A stretch of DNA of 64,000 nt from Saccharibacillus deserti (GCF_013618475.1 NZ_JABJVN010000001.1:1020355-1084354); one strand, 5' to 3'. Shown: positions 8,845 through 16,995, numbered from the stretch's first letter. The notes: generated from the letters alone by a model not told the origin. Numbers and translations: made by a program.

Positions 8845-9189
8845 TTGTTGGATCTTCAAGATCTGCTCCCCTATTTATTTTCAGTCAGCCTGCTGCTGGT
8901 GCTGCGTTATTTCTATCTGCTGTTTCTGTACGGCGGACTCCGGATCCGGTGGATCGAACTCAACAACTACGATTACCGCTGTTCGTTCCTCTCGATTCCG
9001 GCACTCGGCAGCGGCAGCTCGCCTTCAAGGCTCAGCCGGATGATTAGACGCCGCGAAGCCCCGGATGAAGACGGCGGCGACTGCTTTTTCCTATTCGATG
9101 ACATTCAGTCCAATCGATTAGGAGGAGCAGTATGGAACAGGGAAAAGGATTCATTTTCGGCTCGAAACAAGGCAAATTTATCGCTTTAA
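8845..9189 (+). CDS. candidate MifM-like regulatory leader peptide upstream of yidC
   Basis: Seen: a near-consensus ribosome site, AAAGGAGGTGA (8829-8839), followed by in-frame TTG codons at 8845 and 8848 (a GTG at 8836 lies inside the ribosome site). The product is about 114 residues: a hydrophobic N-terminus (PYLFSVSLLLVLRYFYLLFL), a basic stretch RMIRRR, then an acidic cluster PDEDGGD at about residues 73-79. The frame runs 58 bases into yidC. Known: in Bacillus subtilis, mifM lies upstream of yidC2, has an N-terminal membrane segment and stalls the ribosome at an acidic C-terminal motif, opening a hairpin over the yidC2 ribosome site. Inferred: the same logic here, supported by the hairpin at 9080-9131. 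No convincing full-length sequence match can be claimed by eye, and coding status is unproven. Confidence 0.5.
   Translation: MLDLQDLLPYLFSVSLLLVLRYFYLLFLYGGLRIRWIELNNYDYRCSFLSIPALGSGSSPSRLSRMIRRREAPDEDGGDCFFLFDDIQSNRLGGAVWNREKDSFSARNKANLSL
9080..9131 (+). promoter_or_regulatory. RNA hairpin sequestering the yidC ribosome-binding site
   Basis: ACTGCT (9080-9085) pairs with AGCAGT (9126-9131), TTT (9086-9088) with AGG (9123-9125) through two G-U pairs, CCTA (9090-9093) with TAGG (9119-9122), and TCGAT (9095-9099) with ATCGA (9113-9117). There is one bulge, one T-T mismatch and a 13-base loop. The whole ribosome site AGGAGGA (9120-9126) is in the 3' arm, and the yidC ATG follows directly. The 5' arm begins at the leader codon for the Asp that closes DEDGGD, so a ribosome halted there would open it. 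Confidence 0.65.
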
Positions 9190-10187
9190 CGGTCCTGATC
9201 GGAATGATGGTCTTATTGTCCGGCTGCGGCGTGCAGAGCGGCGAGATCACAAGCAGCACACCGGGATTTTTTAATCACTATATCGTGTTTCCGATTTCTT
9301 ATCTGATTCAGCATCTGGCGGGATGGTTTGGTGGAAGCTACGGGATCGGCATCATCTCGATTACCCTGATCGTGCGAACCGTATTGTTCCCGCTGATGAT
9401 GCGGCAGGCGCGTTCCCAACAGCAGATGAAGATCAAGATGAGCGTCATGCAGCCGGATCTCGACGAGTTGAAAAAGAAGTACGAAAACAAAAAAGATGCC
9501 GAGCAGCAAAAACAAATGCAGCAGGAAATGATGGCCATCTATCAAAAACACAGCTTCAACCCGCTCAATATCGGCTGTTTGCCCATCTTGATTCAGCTTC
9601 CCATTCTGTCGGGGCTGTATACGGCGATCCGCTTGACTCCGGAATTGTCCACCCATTCGTTCTGGTGGTTCAAGCTGGGGCAGCCGGATTGGATCATGGC
9701 GGTTCTGGTCGCTATTTTGTATCTGGGCCAAGCGAAAATTTCGCAGTACAGCATGACGCCGGAGCAGCGCAAACAGATGGCGATCATGGCTTATATCTCC
9801 CCGCTGATGATGCTCTTCTTCTCATTCAGCGCTCCGGCCGCCATGCCGCTGTACTGGATGGCGAGCGGCACATTCCTGCTGCTGCAGACGCTACTGTTCC
9901 GCAAAATGTATCCGACCGACCCGGACACGATCGCGGCCATGCAGGCCCAAGCGGCGCTGCCAAAGCCCGAGCAGCCGGGTAAACCGGGCCCGGGTCAACC
10001 CCGCAGCCCAAAAGCAAAAGGTCAAACTCCGCAGAACGGAAAACAGGCAGTGGGTCTGCCGTCGTCCAAAACGTCCGGCGCGACGCGTTCGGCCCAATCG
10101 GCCAAGACCTCCGGCAGGAATAGAGAGACGGCGAAGCGGTCAGGAAGCAAGCCGGGCGAAAAAATGAAAAAGCCGGCCAAAGCCTAA
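9132..10187 (+). CDS. yidC: YidC/Oxa1-family membrane protein insertase (lipoprotein form)
   Basis: 351-residue insertase that places proteins into the cytoplasmic membrane with or without SecYEG. It has a lipoprotein signal ending LLSGC (Cys32), the Bacillota YidC order of about five membrane segments, the hydrophilic cytoplasmic hairpin KKKYENKKDAEQQKQMQQ, and a long Pro/Lys-rich tail that may contact ribosomes. The Arg of IVRTVLFPLMM in the first core helix is the usual groove arginine. It is not in an rnpA-rpmH setting, so it is probably the second, inducible YidC, consistent with the putative leader and hairpin upstream. AGGAGGA precedes the ATG by five bases but is base-paired in the predicted hairpin. 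Confidence 0.92.
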   Translation: MEQGKGFIFGSKQGKFIALTVLIGMMVLLSGCGVQSGEITSSTPGFFNHYIVFPISYLIQHLAGWFGGSYGIGIISITLIVRTVLFPLMMRQARSQQQMKIKMSVMQPDLDELKKKYENKKDAEQQKQMQQEMMAIYQKHSFNPLNIGCLPILIQLPILSGLYTAIRLTPELSTHSFWWFKLGQPDWIMAVLVAILYLGQAKISQYSMTPEQRKQMAIMAYISPLMMLFFSFSAPAAMPLYWMASGTFLLLQTLLFRKMYPTDPDTIAAMQAQAALPKPEQPGKPGPGQPRSPKAKGQTPQNGKQAVGLPSSKTSGATRSAQSAKTSGRNRETAKRSGSKPGEKMKKPAKA

Positions 10188-10235
10188 GACAACAATAAGC
10201 GGCGTTTGGCCTGCACGAATCCCGGAAACCCCAAC

Positions 10236-10277
10236 AAAAGCCCTGCACGGATACTTCAATCCGGTGCAGGGCTTTTT
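10236..10277. terminator. terminator between yidC and trpEG
   Basis: AAAAGCCCTGCAC pairs with GTGCAGGGCTTTT, with an inner CGGAT/ATCCG pairing and a T5 run. It lies between converging genes and may act on both strands. Confidence 0.85.
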
Positions 10278-10316
10278 GGGTATGGGGGAGTCTGGTCCAA
10301 CAACCGTGACCCAAGG

Positions 10317-12521
10317 TCAGCGTACAGTCGATCCGTTCAAACTCACCGCACGCATGAAGTTGCCGATGATCTGATGTCCGATCCGGCCTTCTGCCGTCAA
10401 CAGCGACTCGGGATGGAATTGCACGGCGTAAACCGGCAGTTCCCGATGTCGGATTCCCATGACGACGCCGTCTTCGGAGCGGGCTGTTATTTCGAGACAT
10501 TCCGGCATCCGCTCGGCATGCAGCGAATGGTAGCGGCCCACTTTGAACGGCTCTTCGATGCCGTCGAACAGCGGACAGTCTGCCGACGCGCTGACTTGGG
10601 CCGGTTTGCCGTGCTGCGGAATATCCAGGATCCCCAGCATGCCTCCGTAATATTCGACGATGCCTTGAAGACCGAGGCAGACCCCGAACAGAGGCAGTTC
10701 CCGTTCCGCCGCGAGATCCAGAACCTCACGCATCCGGAAATCGTCCGGACGTCCCGGTCCGGGAGACAATACGACCGCATCGAACGCTTCGCTGCCTCGC
10801 AGGGTACGCAGGGCGGCGGCGGTCCGAAGAACCAGCACTTCCGCTCCCGTTTCCTTGAAGTAACCGGCGAGCGTATGCACGAACGAATCCTCGTGATCGA
10901 CGAACAGCAGCCGTTTGCCGATGCCGGGTGCCGGGCGGGCGCTGTCGGCAGCCGAGAGATCCGAGGCCGCACGGGCGGGCTGCAGGCCGCGGACCGCTTT
11001 GATCAATGCGGCGCCTTTGGTCAGCGTTTCTTCTTCTTCCTCGGCGGGAATCGAATCGTACAGCAGCGTCGCGCCAACCCGGATTTCCGCTGTGCCTTGG
11101 CGGATACGGATGGTGCGCAGGGTCAGGCCGGTATTGAGGCCGCCGTCGAAGCTGTAGAAGCCTACCGCGCCTCCGTACCAGTCGCGCGGGGAATCTTCAT
11201 GGTCTTCGATCCAGCGGATCGCCGCTTTTTTGGGAGCGCCGGTAACCGTTACCGCCCACATATGGGTCATGAACGCATCCAGGGCGTCGTTTCCTTCACG
11301 AAGGGTGCCTTCCACATGGTCGACCGTATGGAACAGATGCGAATACGTCTCGATCTGGCGGTGTCCGATGACGTTGACCGAACCCGGCTCGCATACGCGG
11401 GATTTGTCGTTGCGGTCTACATCCGTGCACATATTCAGCTCGGCTTCGTCTTTGCGCGAATTGAGCAGTTTGCGGATCTGCTCCGCGTCTTCGATCGGCG
11501 AAGCGCCGCGTTTGATCGTGCCCGAGATCGGACAGGTTTCCATCCGTCTGCCTTCGACGCGTACATACATTTCCGGGGAAGACCCGACCAGATGCTCGCT
11601 GCCGAGGTTGACGATAAAACCGTACGGACTCGGATTGATCGCGCTCAGCCGTTCGAATACGACGGAAGGCGAATCCGGGCACGGTTCGTAGATCGTCTGG
11701 GTCGGGACGACTTCGAACAGATTGCCGACTTTGAACTGCTCGATCGCCGTATCGACGAGGCTCGCATAGCGTCCCGGTACATAGGCCGGAAGCTGCGACC
11801 GGTCGACACCGGGAACGATCGCGGCGGTCGACGGCGTCGAGCGGTCCAGTCCTTCGGTCGAACGTCCGTCCAGAGCGAAATCGTAGCTCAGGCTGTAAGC
11901 CTGATCCTGCTGGCGGTCGACAATCACAATCTCGTCCGGCAGATACAACACGACATCGGGGCGTTCCAGGGTACGCTCGTGCTTGAGTTCCATCGGCTCG
12001 AACTGGAAGACCAGGTCGTAGCCGAAGGCGCCGTACAGGCCGAGCTGCGAATCTTCCGGAGCTTCCAGCGCTTCCTTGATGCTGCGCACCAAAGTGAAGA
12101 TCGACGGGCGGCGTGTCCGATCTTCTTCCGACAGCATCTCGTCTTCGTCTTCCCGATGAAGAATGGAACCCGAGATCAGCCGGCCCTCGCGGCTCAGATC
12201 AAATACGGGATCGGCGGCAAGGCGGCCGTGCAGGAAATCGAGCAGCAGATCGCCGCGTTCGTTAAGAGCCTGAATCTCAAAAAGACCGCGCGAAGAGCGC
12301 AGCTCGATCGGCGGATTCAAAAAACCGACGTCCCATCTCGAATAGCGGCCCGGAAATTCATAACCGCTCGTGAACAGGGCGCCCCGTTGGGTATCGATGG
12401 CGGCAAGAATGGAAGAAATGGCCTCCGAAGAATCGAGAGGGGTCAGGGTACGGGTTACTTGAAGTTGGCCCCGCGTGGCGTAGGTCGCCTGCTGGGGGGA
12501 TAGGGTGGCTTTAAATTTCAC
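10317..12521 (-). CDS. trpEG: fused anthranilate synthase TrpE-TrpG
   Basis: 734-residue fusion that makes anthranilate from chorismate and glutamine, the first step of tryptophan synthesis. Residues 1 to about 500 are the chorismate-binding TrpE part (PISGTIKRGA, ELNMCTDVDRND, THMWAVTVTGAPKK). Residues from about 540 are the glutamine amidotransferase with LSPGPGRPDD, nucleophile Cys615 in GVCLGLQG, and His703/Glu705 in FHPES. Such one-piece TrpEG proteins are best known from alphaproteobacteria and some cyanobacteria; most Bacillota use separate trpE and trpG. It is alone here, with no other trp gene. GTG start; AAGGAGG lies six bases upstream. A phenazine-type PhzE is less likely without phz neighbours. 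Confidence 0.9.
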   Translation of the reverse strand: MKFKATLSPQQATYATRGQLQVTRTLTPLDSSEAISSILAAIDTQRGALFTSGYEFPGRYSRWDVGFLNPPIELRSSRGLFEIQALNERGDLLLDFLHGRLAADPVFDLSREGRLISGSILHREDEDEMLSEEDRTRRPSIFTLVRSIKEALEAPEDSQLGLYGAFGYDLVFQFEPMELKHERTLERPDVVLYLPDEIVIVDRQQDQAYSLSYDFALDGRSTEGLDRSTPSTAAIVPGVDRSQLPAYVPGRYASLVDTAIEQFKVGNLFEVVPTQTIYEPCPDSPSVVFERLSAINPSPYGFIVNLGSEHLVGSSPEMYVRVEGRRMETCPISGTIKRGASPIEDAEQIRKLLNSRKDEAELNMCTDVDRNDKSRVCEPGSVNVIGHRQIETYSHLFHTVDHVEGTLREGNDALDAFMTHMWAVTVTGAPKKAAIRWIEDHEDSPRDWYGGAVGFYSFDGGLNTGLTLRTIRIRQGTAEIRVGATLLYDSIPAEEEEETLTKGAALIKAVRGLQPARAASDLSAADSARPAPGIGKRLLFVDHEDSFVHTLAGYFKETGAEVLVLRTAAALRTLRGSEAFDAVVLSPGPGRPDDFRMREVLDLAAERELPLFGVCLGLQGIVEYYGGMLGILDIPQHGKPAQVSASADCPLFDGIEEPFKVGRYHSLHAERMPECLEITARSEDGVVMGIRHRELPVYAVQFHPESLLTAEGRIGHQIIGNFMRAVSLNGSTVR

Positions 12522-12620
12522 TTTTTCTCCTCCTTGGGTACGTAAAAGGTTGGAGAGAAAAGAGAAAGAAAGTGTGATGGATATGCGATTGAAAAGGGGT
12601 CTCGGCTCCGCTCAACTTGT

Positions 12621-12666
12621 CTCTGCTCTAGTCTCTGCTCCGGCTCTGCTCCGGCTCTGCTGTCGG
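12621..12666. repeat. short tandem repeat, CTCTGCTCCGG units
   Basis: Two perfect 11-bp units (12633-12643, 12644-12654), a partial third, and a diverged unit CTCTGCTCTAGT before them. It lies in the 330-bp gap between trpEG and the CDF gene. No tryptophan-rich leader peptide was found in that gap. Confidence 0.7.
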
Positions 12667-12803
12667 ACATGAATACTCTCGGTCATACGTGCGGACTCTT
12701 CCGCGGCCATCCGGCTCTCCGGACTTATGGGAAATCATACCGGGTCGGCGGGTAGGTTGTCAATGGCGGAGCCTGTTTCGCGTGGCTTTGATCCGAAAAA
12801 AGG

Positions 12804-12832
12804 TTGCAAGCGGCGAAAAAGAAGCATACAAT
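12804..12832 (+). promoter_or_regulatory. sigma-A promoter of the CDF exporter gene
   Basis: TTGCAA (12804-12809), 17-base spacer, TACAAT (12827-12832). The last two bases of the -10 belong to the ArsR-type operator. Confidence 0.75.
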
Positions 12833-12862
12833 AAACATATGAACAGCTGCTCATATGTTTAT
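12831..12862. promoter_or_regulatory. ArsR/SmtB-type operator 1
   Basis: ATAAACATATGA-N8-TCATATGTTTAT, perfect 12-base arms. The core ATGAACAgcTGCTCATAT fits the SmtB/CzrA 12-2-12 consensus and matches operator 2 at 14533-14558. Binding here would block RNA polymerase. Confidence 0.85.
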
Positions 12863-12881
12863 TCGGAAGGGGGCGGAGAAG

Positions 12882-13925
12882 ATGAATCGATCCGAAGAAC
12901 AAACGATAGACACAGCTCACACTTCACATCATGTACACGGTCACAGTCGCGCACAGGGTCACAACCATGCACACGGCCATTCGCACGGCAGCGGGGGACA
13001 CACGCACGGAGCCAACAAGAAAGCGCTCAAGCTGTCCTTTTTCCTCATTGCCGCCTACATGGTCGTCGAGGTTGTCGGAGGTCTGCTGACAAACAGCCTC
13101 GCGCTGCTGTCCGATGCGGGGCACATGCTCAGCGACGCGGCGGCGCTCGGTTTCAGTCTGCTGGCAATGATCTGGGGAGAACGCCGGGCGAGCAGCGCCA
13201 AGACTTACGGGTACAAACGCTTTGAAGTTTTGGCTGCGCTTCTCAACGGGCTCGCACTGATCGGGATTTCGCTCTACATTTTCTATGAAGCGTTCCAGCG
13301 TTTCTCCGATCCGCCGAGCGTCATGAGTTCGGGGATGCTGACCATTGCCGTAATCGGGCTGCTGGTCAATATCGCCGCCGCCTATATCTTGATGGGCGGA
13401 GACACTTCGGGAAATCTGAATTTGCGGAGCGCTTTCCTGCATGTGATCGGCGATCTGCTGGGCTCCGTCGGCGCGATCGCCGCGGCGATTCTGATCATGG
13501 CGTTCGATTGGAGGTTGGCTGATCCTCTCGCAAGCGTCATAGTCGCCGTCCTGGTCCTGTTCAGTGCTTACCGGATTACGCGCGATTCGATCCATATTCT
13601 GATGGAAGGCACGCCTGCGGGTTACGATACCGACGAAGTCCGCCGTGGACTTACCGAAATTCCGGGAGTGGTGGAGGTGCACGATCTGCATATCTGGTCG
13701 CTTTCTTCCGATACTCCGCTGCTGAGTACCCATCTCGTATTGGACGATCAAGCCGACCGTTTCGAAGTCATGGATCGAGCGCGCCGTCTTCTGACCGAAG
13801 AATTCGCTATCGCGCATATTACGATTCAGCTCGACCTGCCCGGCAGCGTCTGCGGAGTAAGCGACGAAGAGTCGGCTTCCTCCGTACCTACGCACGGCCG
13901 AAAAGCGGAGAACCCGCAGATTTGA
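12882..13925 (+). CDS. cation diffusion facilitator, zinc-type exporter
   Basis: 347-residue CDF-family antiporter that exports divalent metal, probably Zn2+, in exchange for protons. It has a very His-rich cytosolic N-terminus (about 12 His in residues 12-42), six membrane helices with the metal site Asp/His/Asp in LSDAGHMLSDA and His/Asp in FLHVIGDLLG, and a C-terminal ferredoxin-like domain (EVHDLHIWSL). The ATG at 12882 follows a G-rich ribosome site; an earlier in-frame ATG at 12855 lies inside the operator and is unlikely. Control by the ArsR protein at 14.0 kb is inferred from the shared operators. Closest in type to CzcD. Confidence 0.92.
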   Translation: MNRSEEQTIDTAHTSHHVHGHSRAQGHNHAHGHSHGSGGHTHGANKKALKLSFFLIAAYMVVEVVGGLLTNSLALLSDAGHMLSDAAALGFSLLAMIWGERRASSAKTYGYKRFEVLAALLNGLALIGISLYIFYEAFQRFSDPPSVMSSGMLTIAVIGLLVNIAAAYILMGGDTSGNLNLRSAFLHVIGDLLGSVGAIAAAILIMAFDWRLADPLASVIVAVLVLFSAYRITRDSIHILMEGTPAGYDTDEVRRGLTEIPGVVEVHDLHIWSLSSDTPLLSTHLVLDDQADRFEVMDRARRLLTEEFAIAHITIQLDLPGSVCGVSDEESASSVPTHGRKAENPQI

Positions 13926-13951
13926 GCCTATTTTCGCTTCGGCGGAGTATC

Positions 13952-13988
13952 AAAAAAAGGAAGCCTCTGCCCAGAGGCTTCCTTTTTC
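13952..13988. terminator. bidirectional terminator between CDF gene and arsR-type gene
   Basis: AAAAGGAAGCCTCTG and CAGAGGCTTCCTTTT form a perfect stem with T tails on both strands. It separates converging genes. Confidence 0.9.
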
Positions 13989-14022
13989 GTTTATGCGGTC
14001 GAACCGATTCATTTCGTCTGGA

Positions 14023-14412
14023 TCAGCCGTGTTTCAAGTGCTGAAGAGTCTGGGCGAAAATTTCTTCCACATGCCGGTCGTCAAGCGAGTAGAAAACCGT
14101 TTTGCCGACTTTTCTCCGTTTGACGATCCGGGTATTGCGCAGATAGCGGAGCTGGTGGGAGACCGCCGACTGCGTCATATCGAGCACAATGCACAGATCG
14201 TGCACGCAGAGTTCTTTTTGCAGCATCGCATAGATCAGTCTGACCCGCGTCGGGTCGCCGAGCGCTTTGAACATTTCGGCCATATCGACAGCGGTGGAAT
14301 CGTCCACAAAGTTCTCCTTGATCCGCACCAACGTATCGTGGGGAGCGGCACTGTCCGCGCCATCGTGTCCGCATTCATCCATCGTGTCCTCGCGCAGCGT
14401 TTCCTGTGTCAC
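14023..14412 (-). CDS. ArsR/SmtB-family zinc-sensing repressor
   Basis: 129-residue winged-helix metalloregulator. The HTH is around residues 66-98 (ELCVHDLC to SAVSHQLRYL). The alpha-5 ligands follow the CzrA zinc pattern exactly: Asp112-x-His114-x10-His125-x2-His128. The alpha-3 CxC of cadmium/lead sensors is replaced by CVH, which argues for zinc or cobalt rather than cadmium. GTG start, with AAGGTGAT upstream. It is divergent from the P-type ATPase gene, with operator 2 between them; an identical core lies on the CDF promoter. Metal excess should release it and induce both exporters. Confidence 0.9.
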   Translation of the reverse strand: MTQETLREDTMDECGHDGADSAAPHDTLVRIKENFVDDSTAVDMAEMFKALGDPTRVRLIYAMLQKELCVHDLCIVLDMTQSAVSHQLRYLRNTRIVKRRKVGKTVFYSLDDRHVEEIFAQTLQHLKHG

Positions 14413-14497
14413 GCTTCATCACCTTCCCGTATGCGTCGTGTATCCATTATAACAAAAATCGTTGGGATTACGAATACGCTTTTTGAGCGTAAAACTT

Positions 14498-14526
14498 TTG
14501 ACTTTGATCAGCAGGGGGTCTATAAT
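14498..14526 (+). promoter_or_regulatory. sigma-A promoter of the P1B-ATPase gene
   Basis: TTGACT (14498-14503), 17-base spacer, perfect TATAAT (14521-14526). The ArsR-type operator starts seven bases downstream, over the expected transcription start. Confidence 0.85.
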
Positions 14527-14532
14527 CGGGTT

Positions 14533-14558
14533 AATACATGAACATATGCTCATATATA
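14533..14558. promoter_or_regulatory. ArsR/SmtB-type operator 2
   Basis: ATGAACA-TA-TGCTCATAT with flanking A/T symmetry, aligning base for base with operator 1 except for two central bases and flanks. It sits between the repressor and ATPase genes. Confidence 0.85.
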
Positions 14559-14634
14559 ATTCGTAACTGTTTTGAATAGCGCCGCATGCCGTAAAGCCTG
14601 ACCCACAGATCAAAGACGAACCGGAGGGATAACG

Positions 14635-16947
14635 ATGGGAACCGCAGCAGAAAATGTGAAGCGGGAATGGGTGCTCGAAGGTTTGGATTGTGCGAACTGT
14701 GCGCTCAAGATCGAAAACAGCGTGCAGAAAATGCCCGGAGTGGCGTCGTGTTCGCTCAATTTTGTCAATAAGACGCTTACGTTCGAAACCGTTTCGGCGG
14801 CGGAAACAGAAGTGAATTCCAAAACGGCGGCCACAATCAAAAAGCTCGAGCCGCATGTCCGCATTCTCGTCAAAGGAACCGGACAGTCCGTCGATGCTGC
14901 GGGGCGTATTCTTCCGGTGAATGCCGCTGCGGGAGTCGGTGCCGCGCCTGTGGGCGGTTTGCACGGAGGAGGCCGCAGCGAGGATCCCACGGCCGATGCT
15001 GCGGACCATGACCATGCCGGGCATACGCACGATCATGGAGGAGCCGCGTCCCAGAAAAAGATGATCGCAAGACTGGTCGCCGGAGCCGCGCTGATGGCTG
15101 CAGCTATGCTGGTCCCGCTCGGCGCCGGCGCCGAACTGACACTGTTCCTGCTGGCCTATCTTATCGTCGGCGGGGATGTGCTGCTGCAGGCGGTGAAAAA
15201 TATCGTTCGGGGCCAGGTATTCGACGAGTATTTTCTGATGTCGGTAGCGACTATCGGCGCATTTGCTATCGGGCAGTACCCCGAAGGCGTAGCCGTTATG
15301 CTGTTTTATCAGGTCGGCGAATATTTTCAAAGTCTGGCCGTTAACCGCTCGCGCAAATCGATCACTTCGCTGCTTCAGGTACGCCCCGATTATGCCAATC
15401 TGCAGACGGAAGGAGAGACGAAGCGGGTCCGTCCCGAAATGGTCGGAATCGGCGCTATCGTTCTCGTTCGTCCCGGCGAGAAAGTGCCGCTGGACGGAAA
15501 GGTCGCAGAAGGTTCTTCCATGGTGGATACGTCTGCGCTGACAGGGGAGTCCGTTCCGCGCGTGGTGAAGGCGGGAGACGAAGTGCTGGGCGGATTCATC
15601 AACAAAAACGGGGTGCTGACGGTCGAAGTCCTGCGCACGTTCGGCGAATCGTCCGTAGCCAAAATTCTCGAGCTGGTTGAAAATGCGGCCGGCCGCAAAG
15701 CGCCGACCGAGACTTTTATCAACAAATTTGCCCGCGGTTATACGCCGGTTGTGGTCCTTACCGCGCTGCTGCTTGCTATTGTGCCTCCGCTTGTCGTTCC
15801 AGCCGCGGAATTCTCCGACTGGGTCTACCGGGCTTTGATCTTCCTCGTCATTTCTTGTCCTTGCGCTCTCGTCGTCTCGATCCCGCTCGGTTTCTTCGGC
15901 GGGATCGGCGCGGCTTCCAAACAAGGAATCCTGGTCAAAGGCGGGAATTATCTCGAAGCGCTGAACGATGTCAAATACGTCGTGTTCGACAAGACGGGAA
16001 CGCTGACCCGGGGCAGCTTCAAAGTAACGGAGATTGTTCCTGCAGAAGGTTTTTCCGCCAAGCAACTGCTGGAAACGGCGGCTTATGCCGAACTCCATTC
16101 CGGTCATCCGATCGCCGATTCGATTCGCGAAGCGTACGGACAGGAGCCGGACAAGAATCAACTGCACGATTACGAAGAAGTGTCCGGCCACGGGATTCGC
16201 GCGAAGCGAAACGGACAGACGATTCTGGCGGGCAACGGAAGACTGATGCGTGCCGAAGGTATTGCTTTCGATGAACCCGAGAACGCGGGAACGGTTGTCC
16301 ATGTGGCGGCGGACGGACGTTATGCCGGACGGATTGTAATCGCGGACGAGATCAAGCCTGACGCCGCGGAAGCGATCCGCGGGCTCAAAGCTCTCGGCAT
16401 CCGCCGGACGATCATGCTGACCGGAGATGCGAGAAGCGTAGCCGATCAAGTGGGCCGCCGTCTGGGGATCGACGAAGTCTACGCGGAGCTTCTGCCCGAA
16501 GACAAAGTCGAACAGATCGAGAAACTGGACAGAGCCAAATCGCCGAAAGAGAAAATTCTGTTTATCGGCGACGGAATCAATGATACGCCGGTGCTGGCAC
16601 GGGCCGATATCGGTGCCGCCATGGGTGGATTAGGCTCGGATGCCGCGATCGAAGCGGCCGATGTGGTCATTATGACCGATGAGCCTTCCAAGCTTGTGAC
16701 GGCAATCGGCATCGCCAAACGGACACGCCGGATCGTTTGGCAGAACATCGTATTCGCGCTTGGGGTCAAAGCCGTATTTCTGATCCTGGGAGCTTTCGGT
16801 ATTGCGACGATGTGGGAAGCCGTGTTCTCGGATGTTGGCGTGACGCTGATTGCGGTCCTCAATGCCATGCGTGTACTGCGCTTTGATCAAAGCGCAGTCC
16901 CAACGGCCGGGCATGCCGAAGCGGCCGGCCGATCGGCTCAAGCCTGA
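14635..16947 (+). CDS. heavy-metal-translocating P1B-type ATPase (ZntA/CadA-like)
   Basis: 770-residue efflux pump for Zn2+/Cd2+ type metals. The N-terminal HMA domain has GLDCANC (Cys19, Cys22); a His-rich linker lies near residues 118-140 (DHDHAGHTHDHGG). The actuator has TGES, the membrane metal site is SCPCALV (Cys408, Cys410), the phosphorylation site is DKTGTLT (Asp452), and the ATP-binding domain has SGHPIADS and GDGINDTPVLARADIG. CPC with a following zinc-type TM region indicates divalent export rather than copper, although the exact metal is inferred. GGAGGG lies six bases before the ATG. Its promoter carries the zinc-repressor operator, making it a regulon partner of the CDF exporter. 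Confidence 0.93.
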   Translation: MGTAAENVKREWVLEGLDCANCALKIENSVQKMPGVASCSLNFVNKTLTFETVSAAETEVNSKTAATIKKLEPHVRILVKGTGQSVDAAGRILPVNAAAGVGAAPVGGLHGGGRSEDPTADAADHDHAGHTHDHGGAASQKKMIARLVAGAALMAAAMLVPLGAGAELTLFLLAYLIVGGDVLLQAVKNIVRGQVFDEYFLMSVATIGAFAIGQYPEGVAVMLFYQVGEYFQSLAVNRSRKSITSLLQVRPDYANLQTEGETKRVRPEMVGIGAIVLVRPGEKVPLDGKVAEGSSMVDTSALTGESVPRVVKAGDEVLGGFINKNGVLTVEVLRTFGESSVAKILELVENAAGRKAPTETFINKFARGYTPVVVLTALLLAIVPPLVVPAAEFSDWVYRALIFLVISCPCALVVSIPLGFFGGIGAASKQGILVKGGNYLEALNDVKYVVFDKTGTLTRGSFKVTEIVPAEGFSAKQLLETAAYAELHSGHPIADSIREAYGQEPDKNQLHDYEEVSGHGIRAKRNGQTILAGNGRLMRAEGIAFDEPENAGTVVHVAADGRYAGRIVIADEIKPDAAEAIRGLKALGIRRTIMLTGDARSVADQVGRRLGIDEVYAELLPEDKVEQIEKLDRAKSPKEKILFIGDGINDTPVLARADIGAAMGGLGSDAAIEAADVVIMTDEPSKLVTAIGIAKRTRRIVWQNIVFALGVKAVFLILGAFGIATMWEAVFSDVGVTLIAVLNAMRVLRFDQSAVPTAGHAEAAGRSAQA

Positions 16948-16995
16948 TCGCCGGCACACACGTATACGTGCGCAGCGTAATCTGTCCATAGATCT

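Noticed and set aside
10206-12503. Plus-strand open frame of 765 residues opposite trpEG
   Set aside because: The opposite strand encodes an unmistakable TrpE-TrpG protein.
12522-12881. Possible tryptophan leader peptide or T-box upstream of trpEG
   Set aside because: No run of Trp codons and no T-box-like anticodon or antiterminator structure was visible in the leader.
14419-16449. Minus-strand open frame of 676 residues opposite the P1B-ATPase
   Set aside because: Shadow; the ATPase has all catalytic motifs and a clear promoter.
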